DNA of 64,000 nt from Oncomelania hupensis (Eukaryota; Mollusca; Gastropoda; Littorinimorpha; Pomatiopsidae): NCBI GenBank assembly GCA_036898135.1, contig CM072513.1, positions 12,359,602 through 12,423,601 on the forward strand, read 5' to 3'. The position numbers and the translations under genes were made by a program. The stretch's first letter is position 1, and the number at the start of each line of letters is the position of its first letter. This document shows positions 1-9,800 of the stretch, piece by piece. The notes under the pieces were generated by a model that ran no database searches, was not told the DNA's origin, and worked only from the letters and a program-made list of their open reading frames with translations.

Positions 1-407
1 ACAAAGAATATAATTTGATACTGGACTGCTTCTGGTTCTGCATAGTAATATTCAGCATGCATTAAGTTTATGCCTCTGTGTGTTAGTGAAAGCTATGGAT
101 TGCTATCCTATCCCTATCCTAATAGCAATCCATCCTATGATGGATTGCTATTACTATTAGTTGAATGTTGTCGGTGTGTACATGTTGTTCTGATTATCCT
201 TTAAATTTATTATAGTTTCCTGGAAAAGTCCTTGAGTTTTGTGAGCAAATGTGTGTAGGAACAATATTAGCTCTTACAAGGAATTATAACAGGCATTAAA
301 CGTTTCTCAGATAAATAAAAGACTCACAGATTTGAAAAACATAAGGTCTGAAGTAAATAAGATACTTACAAACACCGTCACGTGTGTGTGGGTGTGTGTG
401 TGTGTTC

Positions 408-664
408 TGATGTGGTATTTCATGTGTTTTTGTGTGTGTGATTTTTATGTTGAATTGGTATTTCATGTGTTTTTGTGTGTGTGATTTTTATGTTGAATTG
501 GTATTTCATGTGTTTTTGTGTGTGTGTTCTGATTTGGTATTTGATGTGTTTTTGTGTGTGTGATTTTGATGTTGATTTGATATTTGATGTGTTTTTGTGT
601 GTGTGATTTTGATGTTGATTTGGTATTTGATGTGTTTTTGTGTGTGTGATTTTGATGTTGATTT
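408..664. repeat. Minisatellite of about 43 bp, GT-rich
   Basis: About six imperfect copies of a unit with the core GTATTTCATGTG, then TTTTTGTGTGTGTGA and TTTTATGTTGA. Later copies change TTTCATG to TTTGATG. The array ends in a tail-like stretch (AAGCGCTATGAGCTCT at about 671) that resembles the 3' ends of SINEs elsewhere in this window, followed by an ATT-rich run at 713-765. It probably lies in an intron of the sushi-domain gene. Long reading frames on the minus strand here are artefacts of the repeat. Confidence 0.85.
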
Positions 665-811
665 GCTGTAAAGCGCTATGAGCTCTAGTGAGGAAGGGCA
701 CAGCACAAATGTTTATTATTATTATTATTGTTGTTATTATTCTTATTATGATTATTATTATTATTAAATGTTAAAATGCATTATGTATATGTAGCACTCT
801 TCAAATCTGAA

Positions 812-950
812 GCACCGGTAACTCCCCTTACACACACAAACACAAACACTGGTAACTCCCCTTACACACACACACCCACACCCACTGATAACTCCCCTCA
901 CACACACACGCATACACTAGCAACTCCCCTCACACACACATGCACACATA
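812..950. repeat. CA-rich tandem repeat
   Basis: Four or so copies of a unit built from GGTAACTCCCCT followed by ACACACACAC, with variable spacing. Low-complexity intronic sequence. I see nothing else between 1 and 1214 that could be an exon. Confidence 0.75.
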
Positions 951-1214
951 TTATTTTACATTTTAAAACAGATATTTTATAACGCAAAAGAGCGTGATGT
1001 GTAAACATTTATATATTACACTACAGTATAAAATGTGTGTGGTAAAGAACAGTACATTAAGCACATCAATACCACCACACACAACACTGCTGCCACATCA
1101 ATATCATCACGCACAAACATGTCATTGTCCACAGTAATGACCTTTTCTCAGGTCCCATCTAAATCTAATGTAGACATTTCTTTATATTTGGCAGCTGACT
1201 ATATTATTTTTCAG

Positions 1215-1406
1215 AAGTGAACTGCCCTGTGCCACCCAATGTTCCCAACGCTCTGTACACTTACTTCAGTAATGATCTCAGTCTGGATCAGCTGGGACAG
1301 AAAGTGCGCTACGCTTGCATCAAAGGTTACGAAATGGTTGAAGGCAGTATGGAACCTTTCCTCACCTGCAAGGACGGGGAATGGGATGGGCCTATCCCTA
1401 CTTGTG
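1215..1406 (+). CDS. Sushi-domain membrane protein (SUSD4/SUSD6-like), exon with sushi domain 1 of those visible
   Basis: The exon follows a TTTTTCAG acceptor and ends at TGTG|GTCAGT. Both introns are phase 1, the classic arrangement for shuffled sushi exons. It encodes about 64 residues with the four sushi cysteines (NCPVP, YACIKGY, LTCKDG, IPTC) and the conserved tryptophan before the last cysteine (GEWDG). Sushi (CCP) domains are extracellular protein-binding modules, common in complement regulators. The start codon and signal peptide must lie in exons left of the window. The exon length is a multiple of three, so it could be skipped without a frameshift. The assignment to a SUSD4/SUSD6-type gene comes from the downstream exons, not from this one. 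Confidence 0.87.
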
Positions 1407-1739
1407 GTCAGTGGATCAAATTCTTCCGCATTCAACAGTAATATTTTATTCAACAGTATTGTTCCTGATACTTTTCTGTTTATCTCATGGCCTGTGAATA
1501 TAATTTCATGGAAAGCGGCGCTTTACAAGTTGACGCTATTTTCATTATCATTATCTCCAATATATGTAGACTGCATGATGGAAGTGAAACAGGGCCACCT
1601 ACTACTTAATGAATAATGTTTATATAGCACAAAACTCAAAAAGACTCTTTGCGCATAGACAGTAAACTTACATAAGTTAAGTAATAAAGCCTGTTTCATT
1701 GATCTTGGCACAAGAGTCATAAATGATGTTCATTACACA

Positions 1740-2940
1740 AAAACATTTTGTGTCTGCCCATGAGTCGGTTTGTCCATCTGTGCAGAACTTTCAAGTGGCT
1801 AAGTACTCGGAACCTATTTCATCTATCACAACCAAACTTGGTAGGGTGGTGTTTCCAAGAGACCTTGAAAATGATCAGTAAATGGGTGACTTCTCTTCAA
1901 CACATGTTAGTCAGAAAAATGTAACTTTTCCCTAGAATTATTGATATTGAACAAATGATTGTTTGAGCCATCATACATAACAAATGATTGATTGAGGCAT
2001 CATACATAAATGATTGAGGCATCATACATAACAATTGATTGTTTGAGGCATCATACATAACAAATGATTGTTTGAGACATAATAATAATAATAATGAATG
2101 GTACTTATATCTCGCAAATCTCACATTGTGACTCATTGCGCACCCACTCGCATTCATCCATTGTACATCCTGTCATTACAACACATATAACATAATATTA
2201 AAATAAAATAAAAACAACAATAACAAATGATTGTTTGAGACATCATGCATAACAAATGCCAATATGGTTATTTGAGGCATCATACATAAATGATTGTTTG
2301 AGACATACATAACAAATGGTTATTTGAGGCATCATACATAAATGATTGTTTGAGGCATCATTGAGACACAGCATACTATGCAAATTTGCGCGTGAAGGTC
2401 ACTGGAGCTGTCCAAAGTGGGTTGATATGGGTACTTTAATGTGACCTTGACTCTAAAACTATAAGAAACCCAAAGTTCAAACTTGTTGTAGATAGAGATC
2501 ATATCTTGGTCATTAATGTTTGTAATGTTTTTGCGTTCATCTTGAAGGTAAAGGTAATTTCAAGAACACAATGAAAACTATTGTCACCATACAGTGGAAT
2601 GGCTGTAAATAAAAAAATATTTGACCCATTCTGTGCACCAGCATTGGGTTATTTGATCTTTCATAAGCATCAGAGGCCATGTGGAGGTCAGTCTTTGAAT
2701 GTCCAGATCATCCTAAGGTTACTTTTTGTGTGTACATAATACAAAGTTTTCTATAGTTTATTTGATCATACATGAGGTCAGGGTCATCTCAAGGTCCAAA
2801 TCATCACAACATCAGAGTCAAATATTTTGCATTTTGATGCCATCGTTTTGTTTTAGTTTTACTGGGCACTCATTTTCATGTACAATATTGCAAGTTCAAT
2901 CATATGGGCTTTGCCCTTCTACTTAATTGTTTTTATGACC
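1740..2940 (+). repeat. Interspersed repeat with an internal 28-bp minisatellite
   Basis: The left part (AACTTTCAAGTGGCTAAG, then AACCAAACTTGGT) and right part (GGGCACTCATTTTCATG, then GGGCTTTGCCCTTCT) recur in the same order at 37165-38015, and the right part recurs at 39105-39565. Between them, about 1935-2365, lies an irregular array of a roughly 28-bp unit with the core ATGATTGTTTGAGGCATC, broken by an unrelated A/T-rich stretch at 2080-2225. I recognise no coding sequence. The family is unclassified and sits in a sushi-gene intron. Confidence 0.7.
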
Positions 2941-3397
2941 AGATGGCCAGCATTCAACAGTGTTTAAGTGGCCACGGAAAATTTATATAAAAACATTATT
3001 TATCAAAGAAAGATAATGTTAGACTACTATTTATAATGTACCAAATGTTTAAAACTATATATAATTATTATTTTATGTAAAAAGTCATCTGTTGTCACTC
3101 GGACGATGGTGCCAGCACCTTATTAATTTGCCAGGTTGTAAATCTTCGGAACAGTTTAAATATTCAATAATTCTCTCTTTTTCCATTTCAGTGATGACAA
3201 ATGGAACATGTTTGAATGGCTGTTATCTTGATGATGGCATAGTGATTACAAAAGGATAGGCCTATGGGAAAAGTTGAGGTCATACAGTTAGTCATTTTAA
3301 AGTGATGAGAGCTGACCTCATCATTTGCCAAACTTGAGGTCCTGTTTGAATTTAAGAGCAAAAATCTGTTTATGTATTTATCTATGTTTGTTTTCAG

Positions 3398-3607
3398 TGC
3401 GTCCGGAAAGGTGCACCACTCCAATGTCGCCCAGCAACGGAAAGTGGGTGCCCAAGACGCAGTGGGTTCTTGATAACCAATTCCCTGTGGGTTCGGAGGT
3501 GGTGTACTCCTGTCTCGACAACTATCGACTGCTGGGTGCTGACATTGTGAAATGCACCTCAGACCGCTTGTGGTCCAAGATTCCACCCATTTGCATTCCT
3601 GAAGCAG
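3398..3607 (+). CDS. Sushi-domain membrane protein, exon with second visible sushi domain
   Basis: The exon follows TGTTTTCAG and ends before a weak donor (GCAG|GTGGAC), phase 1 at both ends, 70 codons. It shows the four sushi cysteines (ERCTTP, YSCLDNY, VKCTSD, PPICIP), the glycine-tyrosine-type core and the tryptophan (LWSKIPP). Its length is divisible by three, so inclusion or skipping keeps the frame. The region between this exon and the previous one holds only repeats. The weak donor leaves the exact 3' boundary a little less certain than that of its neighbours. Confidence 0.85.
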
Positions 3608-4047
3608 GTGGACCAAAGTTTTTTAAAAGAATTAATATTTGAATTGAACAAAACTAAACTTGTCTCTTAGCTACATGTGTAGCTTTCAATAATCCTCTTG
3701 ATCACTTTTTTCAGCAAAGTGACTGATGTTATAATTTGACTTGACTTAATGTGATTGGACAAATTTACTGTTTATGATCGTGACAGTCAATCCTTTGTTT
3801 AAAGTCTGCTGGCAATGTAGCCATTTTGTTTTTACTAAATAAACTAATTGTTAGATGTGTACATAAATAAAAACTTAATAGATTGAGGTTAATAAAATAT
3901 ATTAAAATAAATCTCAAATACAATAATGAATATTACAGACCTTTTCATACTTCCAATTTCATCCAAAGGTTTTATTGAATAGTTGATTAAGAAGTTTTCC
4001 CATCAGAATACTGTAATAGAATAATGTGGACATTTTGTATCGTTCAG

Positions 4048-4290
4048 AGAAAACCTACTTCTGCCGAAATATTGGTCTGGACAAGATCGACCATGGCTAC
4101 TGCAAGTGCGAGCGTTCTGACAGCAACAGTCTGGAGAAGTGTCAGCCATTTTTTCGCGGCACCCAAGTGCGATGTGCCTGCGACAGTGGCTACAAATTGA
4201 TGGGATCGTCTCTTCTCACTTGTACCAGCCTACCTGTGGAGAGGAACGAATACGGCACATGGAATCATGAGCCCCCTTACTGCATCCGAG
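4048..4290 (+). CDS. Sushi-domain membrane protein, membrane-proximal cysteine-rich sushi exon
   Basis: The exon follows TCGTTCAG and ends at CCGAG|GTTCGT, phase 1 at both ends, 81 codons. It has eight cysteines rather than four: YFC, GYC and two more in the first half, then VRCACDSGYKL, LLTC and PPYC. The extra pair near GYCKC and the GYKLMGSSLLTC core resemble the membrane-proximal sushi domain of vertebrate SUSD4 and SUSD6, which has an insertion with additional cysteines. This resemblance is from memory of the family. Together with the tail exons it supports a SUSD4/SUSD6-type protein over a generic complement regulator. Confidence 0.83.
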
Positions 4291-4837
4291 GTTCGTATGG
4301 TGACTTCTGATTTATTCAAGCTGTTCTTTCATTCAAGCAGCACTTAGAACGTCAATTGAGACTGAGAAAGTCTGTCCTATACACACTATGTCATGTCCTA
4401 GAACATAAAACACGATTTAAGAACTTTTTATTAGAAAGTCTACTGTTGCCCTGGTTTTCCTGCATCTTTTTTTCAATATAATCACCTGGATTCAAAGATC
4501 TGACCTTATTTAAATGGATCTGAGGCTCGCATCTGCTTGGATACATTTGGTCAGTGGCTGATATTAATTATTATAGACAAGGCAACTGCATGAAAATATG
4601 GTAGGAATTATCTTCCCCAAAAATGCACATTATTTTGTCTGTCTTTGTGACACTTTAGCTGTCAATTTGAATAGGTTAGGTAAAACAAAACCATTTGGCA
4701 GTTGTCAATAATGTTATAGCTTTGAAATTGCTCATCTTTGGACTGTTAAGTTTGTTATAGTTTCTGTAGTATTACAAGTGTTGGATTGTTAAAAGTCAGC
4801 TGTATCGATGGACTGACCAGGATTTTATGTATTTGTA

Positions 4838-5515
4838 TGTGTGAAACGTCTTGTGTTATGTGGAGAGCTAGTGTTGTGTGTTGTAGATGACAGCAACACC
4901 ATGTTTGTGTGAAACGTCATGTGTTATGTGGAAAGCTAGTGTTGTGTGTTGTAGATGACAGCAACACCATGTTTGTGTGAAACGTCATGTGTTATGTGGA
5001 AAGCTAGTGTTGTAGATGACAGCAACACCATGTTTGTGTGAAACGTCATCTGTTATGTGGAGAGCTAGTGTTGTGTGTTGTAGATGACAGCAACACCATG
5101 TTTGTGTGAAACGTCTTGTGTTACATGGGGAGCTAGTGTTGGGTGTTGTAGTTAACAGCAACACCATGTTTGTGTGAAACGTCTTGTGTTACATGGGGAG
5201 CTAGTGTTGGGTGTTGTAGATAACAGCAACACCATGTTTGTGTGAAACGTCTTGTGTTACATGGGGAGCTAGTGTTGGGTGTTGTAGATAACAGCAACAC
5301 CATGTTTGTGTGAAACGTCTTGTGTTACATGGGGAGCTAGTGTTGGGTGTTGTAGATAACAGCAACACCATGTTTGTGTGAAACGTCTTGTGTTACATGG
5401 GGAGCTAGTGTTGGGTGTTGTAGATAACAGCAACACCATGTTTGTGTGAAACGTCTTGTGTTACATGGGGAGCTAGTGTTGGGTGTTGTAGATAACAGCA
5501 ACACCATGTTTGTGT
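4838..5515 (+). repeat. Minisatellite of about 68 bp carrying copies of the next exon's splice acceptor
   Basis: Ten copies, mostly 68 bp and one 61 bp, recognised by ACCATG at 4898, 4965, 5027, 5095, 5163, 5231, 5299, 5367, 5435 and 5503. The eleventh occurrence, at 5570, is inside the following exon. Each copy carries GTTGTAG then (A/T)T(G/A)ACAGCAACACCATG, which is the acceptor and the first 18 bases of the real exon. After ATG the copies read TTTGTGTGA, giving an in-frame stop where the exon reads on. The early copies have GATGACAGC and most later ones GATAACAGC. Confidence 0.92.
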
Positions 5516-5558
5516 TATATGGAGCGGTAGTGTATGCCAGGACTGTTGTGTGTTGTAG

Positions 5559-6239
5559 ATGACAGCAACACCATGGAAGCACCGGCAGTGCCAGACAGAG
5601 ACAGTGACGACCTCAACAACAGAGTTGTGAACGGCACTCAGGTATCCACTCTGGTTATTGTCATCGCCACCGCCTGCAGCATACTGGGTGTCCTCATGCT
5701 TATTGTTGTTGTCGTCTTTTTCCGCCGCAAGAAACCCAGGCCTCGCCTCTTTCACCCCAGCGCAGTGACGCCACCTCCATACTCCCGGGTGACCAACCAG
5801 GGAGCTGGCACTCTGGATGAGCACGATCGTCTGGCCCTCATGGCTTACGCTGAAGTGACCCGTGTCCATCTGCCCACGTATGAAGAAGCTGTTCAAGGTG
5901 TGCGCAGCGCTGGAGGGCACGCGGTAAGAGGCACGGTGACTCCTGGTGACTACCGCCCCTTGCCCAGCATCCCCCCCAACCTGCGCACTCCAGGTTCCCT
6001 CACCGGAGGTGGGGCTGACAACCCTAACCGCCACTCCACGGTCACCACCTCCACCATGAATCGCGACGGGCTGTCAGAGAACTTCGGCTCATTGGACACG
6101 GTCAACGTTAGCGTGAGTGACGCCTCCACCTCCGTCACCGTGGAAACCTTCGACAGCAGCACGTCCAACAGATCCATGTCTTCCCAGAGAGCCACCGCTG
6201 GCTCCATCGCGTCTTCTGAAGACAACCTGGCCAACGACA
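5559..6239 (+). CDS. Sushi-domain membrane protein, transmembrane and cytoplasmic exon
   Basis: This 227-codon exon starts after GTTGTAG (phase 1) and ends at GACA|GTCAGT (phase 1). It encodes a short juxtamembrane stretch with NGT as a possible N-glycosylation site. A hydrophobic helix follows (STLVIVIATACSILGVLMLI and continuing), with the stop-transfer sequence RRKKPRPR. The long cytoplasmic tail holds PPPYSRV (about 5771) and LPTYEEAV (about 5870). LPxYEEAV is a signature of SUSD6, SUSD4 and other NEDD4-binding membrane adaptors, where PY motifs recruit WW domains of HECT ubiquitin ligases. The last third is serine/threonine-rich. Skipping this exon would keep the frame but remove the membrane anchor. 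The function in ligase recruitment is inferred from family knowledge. Confidence 0.88.
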
Positions 6240-6572
6240 GTCAGTGCTATTTTCTTGTATTACAACATATGGATACAGCCCTGTGTGTCAGTTCAGTTCA
6301 GTAGACACTTGCACTGCTCACATCTGCCAGTTGTACAATCAAACTATGGGTACAGAGGATTGTAGTGTACATAGGGGGCATATTTTTTGTAAGAGATCAT
6401 GTCTTCTACAGATTTAAATGACATGTGTTAGCCTCACTTTTTCACATTGCATTGGCTTGACCTTAGTGATATTAAAATAAATTAACCACCATTTGGTAAA
6501 CAAAAACAACAGGAGTTTAAGATGAATGTAGTAAAGTGTCATTATAGATTGTTACTGTTACTGATTGCTAAT

Positions 6573-6574
6573 AA

Positions 6575-6639
<65 letters not shown>
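6573..6639. repeat. (CA)n then (TA)n microsatellite
   Basis: A CA run followed by a TA run, directly abutting a TIR element at 6640. A second TA run at 7098-7148 abuts the other side of the block. The two runs may be one TA microsatellite split by an insertion. Confidence 0.9.
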
Positions 6640-6642
<3 letters not shown>

Positions 6643-7094
6643 GGATCAGTTTACTAGCGCGCCCTGCGCCATTGACGCATAAAAATTAAAAATGACCCAT
6701 CTACAATTCTTGCCAGGGGCCGAATGGCGCTTCGATTTTTGGTACCAGTGCGCCACCACAGTGCACTGTATTGGAGGCGACAAACGTGCTTTTAAGGTGG
6801 TGAACTGAAGAATTTCAACTTCACAGCTGCTGTAGAGAGGTGGCGTGCTGAAAAGCGACGAGCTATATTCTCTTCAAAAGCACAGTAAACTGATCCCTGT
6901 TCTGGTTAGTGTTTTGTTGGTAAACATGCTTCACAACACATGCACACTCACAATAATCTATTTTGTTTTAATTTCTGTAATAATATCTCCAGGTTATCTT
7001 TTACCTGTACGTAAATTACTGCTGAAATCATGGCCCATTGAAATTTGATCTGAGGGGCCCAATGGCCCATAGCTTTTTTGTGTCAGGCTGAACC

Positions 7095-7097
<3 letters not shown>
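6640..7097. mobile_element. Short TIR element(s), hAT-like MITE, inside a TA microsatellite
   Basis: Positions 6640-6655 (CAGGGATCAGTTTACT) and 6884-6899 are perfect 16-bp inverted repeats, defining a 260-bp element. The block goes on to 7097, where GCTGAACCCTG resembles an inverted copy of the same CAGGG(A/T)TCAG end, so a longer or second element may be nested. CAG-initial ends are typical of hAT superfamily elements. Shared words with the element at 26921 (TGACCCAT/ATGGGTCA, GGGCCCAATG, GCGCCATTGACGC) suggest one family. No transposase is present. It lies in the last intron of the sushi gene. Confidence 0.7.
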
Positions 7098-7154
<57 letters not shown>

Positions 7155-7195
7155 TGTATTATTGCTTCATTATGACTCCGTTGTGGTTGTTTCAG

Positions 7196-7284
7196 ATGCT
7201 CCATTGCTAGACAACAGCGGAGAACCATGTGAAGACAACCCCAGTGATTGCGATACGGCAAATTTAGAACAAAAGGACGAGTGA
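7196..7284 (+). CDS. Sushi-domain membrane protein, last coding exon
   Basis: The exon follows TGGTTGTTTCAG; the phase 1 junction adds 29 residues and a TGA stop. It begins NAPLLDN and ends EQKDE. An acidic dileucine (D/N-x-PLL) near the C-terminus is also how I remember vertebrate SUSD6 ending (DIPLL), where such motifs act as endocytic or lysosomal sorting signals. The five exons in this window give 470 residues in one frame. What follows is 3' UTR and then repeats. The polyadenylation site is not clear. Confidence 0.82.
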
Positions 7285-8580
7285 GGTGACACTGCGCCCT
7301 AGAAGTAGAAATGTATTTATCCACACAGTCATAACAACTGTTGTTTTAGTTTTTCCAATGTAGTGTTGGACTGTCATGATGATATTCTATGTACGTTTGT
7401 GAGAATGAAGTGAATATGCAGTTTGAAGTGGAAATCCAATTACCGACAGTGAGAGTCGGTCAGCCAGTGTTGGTTTTTAAGATCTGAAGCTGCCAGGGGA
7501 AATGTGTAGAAAGTTTTTGACAAGTGCGTCACTCTTTTTGTGGTTGCTGTGATTGCAGTGTGCTGGGTGTCGCCGCAAAAAAAGCTTATATTTTTAGGTT
7601 ATTGTACGCAGTGAAAAAGGAAAGACTTTTAAAAAATACTCAAGATGCTGTTTGTTGATACACATTTTTTATCTCCATCCCCTTAAACCTCATGCCTGAG
7701 CTAGCATAATCATTGTAGGAGTGTTTCAGATACATGTTTGGATGAATGATGACAAATAAGTGTTTGGAGGAATGATGACAGATAAATCTTTGGATGAATG
7801 ACTACAAATAAACATTTGCATGAATGATGACAGATAAGCGTTTGGATGAATGATGATAGATAAACGTTTGGAAGAATGGTGATTGACTTTCGCATGTTTG
7901 GAGTATAATAGTTGTTTTGATTAGATTTGAAGAGCGACTTTTGGCACAATTTGTTGCTAGCGACTTGAACATGTTGAGGGATTGCTAAACCAGAACACAA
8001 GTAGTTTTGTGCAGGCATCGGGGTGAGTGCAGAAATGATTTTTAAAAAGTTCACTTCTCCCATGGTGATCAGAGTTGTATGTTGACGTTAGATTTTACCT
8101 TGACCTTTGACATTTTACCATTTATAGAAAGGAAAAGCCAGAACAGTCTAGAATGTGTATAGAGTGTGTGTGCTCCTCAATGGAATGAGAAGTGATATTG
8201 TTGTAAATAGTTGACTGTACATAATAATAACCTTCACCAAAACGTTCGCACAGTGAATTTGTACATAATATATGCTAACCCCACCCCTGAAACTTGGTGT
8301 TACTGATGATGCAGGCTACAAACAAAGCCCACGGAGTACAATTTAGAATACTGTGTTTTTAATCTAGGCTGAATTTTGTGTACTACAAAAGAAAACTATT
8401 AACATTATTGTGTATTACTCTATAATGGTAGACATTATTTATTGATTAATAACATTTATTTATTTCTTCTGCTATTATTTAATTGTTCACAATTTTTTTG
8501 TCTGTTGTAATGTTTTTTATCAGTGGTTTTAATTTGAACGTTTGATACCTTTACTTTTGGTGTTATCTTTTTCCTACAAC
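7285..8580. other. 3' UTR and intergenic sequence, with a small 29-bp array
   Basis: No coding sequence is visible. Positions 7735-7880 hold five copies of a roughly 29-bp unit with the core GTTTGGATGAATGATGACA. The rest is A/T-rich unique-looking DNA and probably includes the 3' UTR of the sushi gene. Confidence 0.5.
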
Positions 8581-8589
8581 CCCTCACTG

Positions 8590-8780
8590 TCTATATTTCC
8601 CTTAAAGAACCTCATTGTCTTTATTTCCTTTAAAGAACTTCAGTGTCTTTATTTCCCTTAAAGTTAAAGAACTTCAGTGTCTTTATTTCCCTTAGAGAAC
8701 TTACAGTGTCTTTATTTCCCTTAAAGCACTTCAGTGTCTTTATTTCCCTTAAAGAACTTCAGTGTCTTTATTTCCACTAA
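8590..8780. repeat. 29-bp minisatellite, left part
   Basis: About six copies of a 29-bp unit, core GTCTTTATTTCCCTTAAAG followed by AACTTCA. The array resumes at 9801 after an inserted SINE-like element. Confidence 0.92.
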
Positions 8781-9800
8781 AACCCCCGTTGGGGTGCCGG
8801 GGGTTTCAGTATAAATAGTATCCCCACTTTCTGGAAATTAAGTGCTTTAAATTCCCACTGTCGCTGTCTTTCTCATTTGCTCTTTCTCATTCCTGCGCTT
8901 TTCTATCAATCTGCTATACTATCGTCTTTTTCGCTAGACCAGTCTCCTACCTTTTTTCTTGAAAACTCTTACGGGACAAGACTCCTTGTTTGTGTATGAG
9001 GTCTGTTGGATCAGCTTGGGAATATTGGACGCTTTCTGCCAGGTGGTCACTACGGCTTCCTATGATGTTATTATTTAGCAATGTAGGCATTTTATATGTA
9101 TGTGTTTTGTTGATAATTTATCAGTGTTCCCTCCACACACAAAAAATTAGAGTCCTTGGGATTCCCAGGTATAAAATTTTAAGAGTCCTTGTGCAAATTT
9201 TGAGAGTCCCCAAATCGGTGGATGAACGGGTTTTGGGCCCAGTCAACCAAGTCAGAAGTGACATGATTGTGTATGATAGAATCAAAGAATGGATTAACGA
9301 AGATTTCTTTTCAGTGAATGTATTGCTTGGAGGAAGTTTACAATGCGCGCGCATGCGATTTTTAAGGACGACACAATCTTTAATCATCTGCAATGGCAGT
9401 CTCAGTTGGGTTCTGATTCTGATTATGCCGTGAATTAGTTCGCCACTCGTTGGTCGTATTTATGACTTATGCGATTAAAAAAAAAAGTGTGCCTTTTCCT
9501 GCGTCATTTTTTATTTTTTGTGCGTAATTGACGCACTACTGTGCGTAATCGGGAACACTGATTTATAATGATGTTTGTATTCTATTTTGTTTTTGTAAAC
9601 GGGGGTTCGATAAGTTGGGTTGAAGCCTCAGCCGTCCCCTGCGTGGGATGTCTTTATTGTAAAGTGACTGGCTGGTGGAGAGCTTTCGGTTTTACCACTT
9701 GGGTTGTTTCAGCAGATCTTTTATGCGGATCGGGGGTTGTCCGGTCCTGATTTGGCTCGGAAGAGTCCGCTGGACCTAAAGCAATAATAATGTAATGTAA
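8781..9800 (+). mobile_element. SINE-like retroposon, copy 1, interrupted by a TIR element
   Basis: It starts AACCCCCGTTGGGG and ends near GGACCTAAAGCAATAA with a TGTAATGTAA tail. Without the 439-bp insertion at 9122-9560 and its 6-bp duplication it is about 575 bp, the size of the copies at 14297, 40739 and 43434. A TATAAATAG box lies about 30 bp from the 5' end. The common 5' end in four copies shows these are full-length units, not truncated LINEs. It sits inside the 29-bp array, whose units continue directly on both sides. I see no canonical tRNA A box, though GGGTTCGAT occurs internally. Confidence 0.75.
9122..9560. mobile_element. 439-bp TIR element (hAT-like) inserted in the SINE-like element
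   Basis: The ends are CAGTGTTCCC and GGGAACACTG, flanked on both sides by ATTTAT (9116-9121 and 9561-9566). The copy at 43434 has the uninterrupted site with a single ATTTAT, so the boundaries and the target duplication are proven by comparison. CAGTGTTCCC ends are common among hAT elements, but those usually make 8-bp duplications, so the superfamily call is tentative. It has no transposase coding capacity. Confidence 0.83.

Noticed and set aside
4985..5582. Minus-strand frames with the repeated HGVAVIYNT motif
   Set aside because: Reverse translation of the 68-bp array in the sushi gene; no independent evidence of a gene.
5405..6234. Minus-strand frames opposite the transmembrane exon of the sushi gene
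   Set aside because: They are shadows of a well-supported exon with splice sites, a membrane helix and conserved tail motifs on the plus strand.
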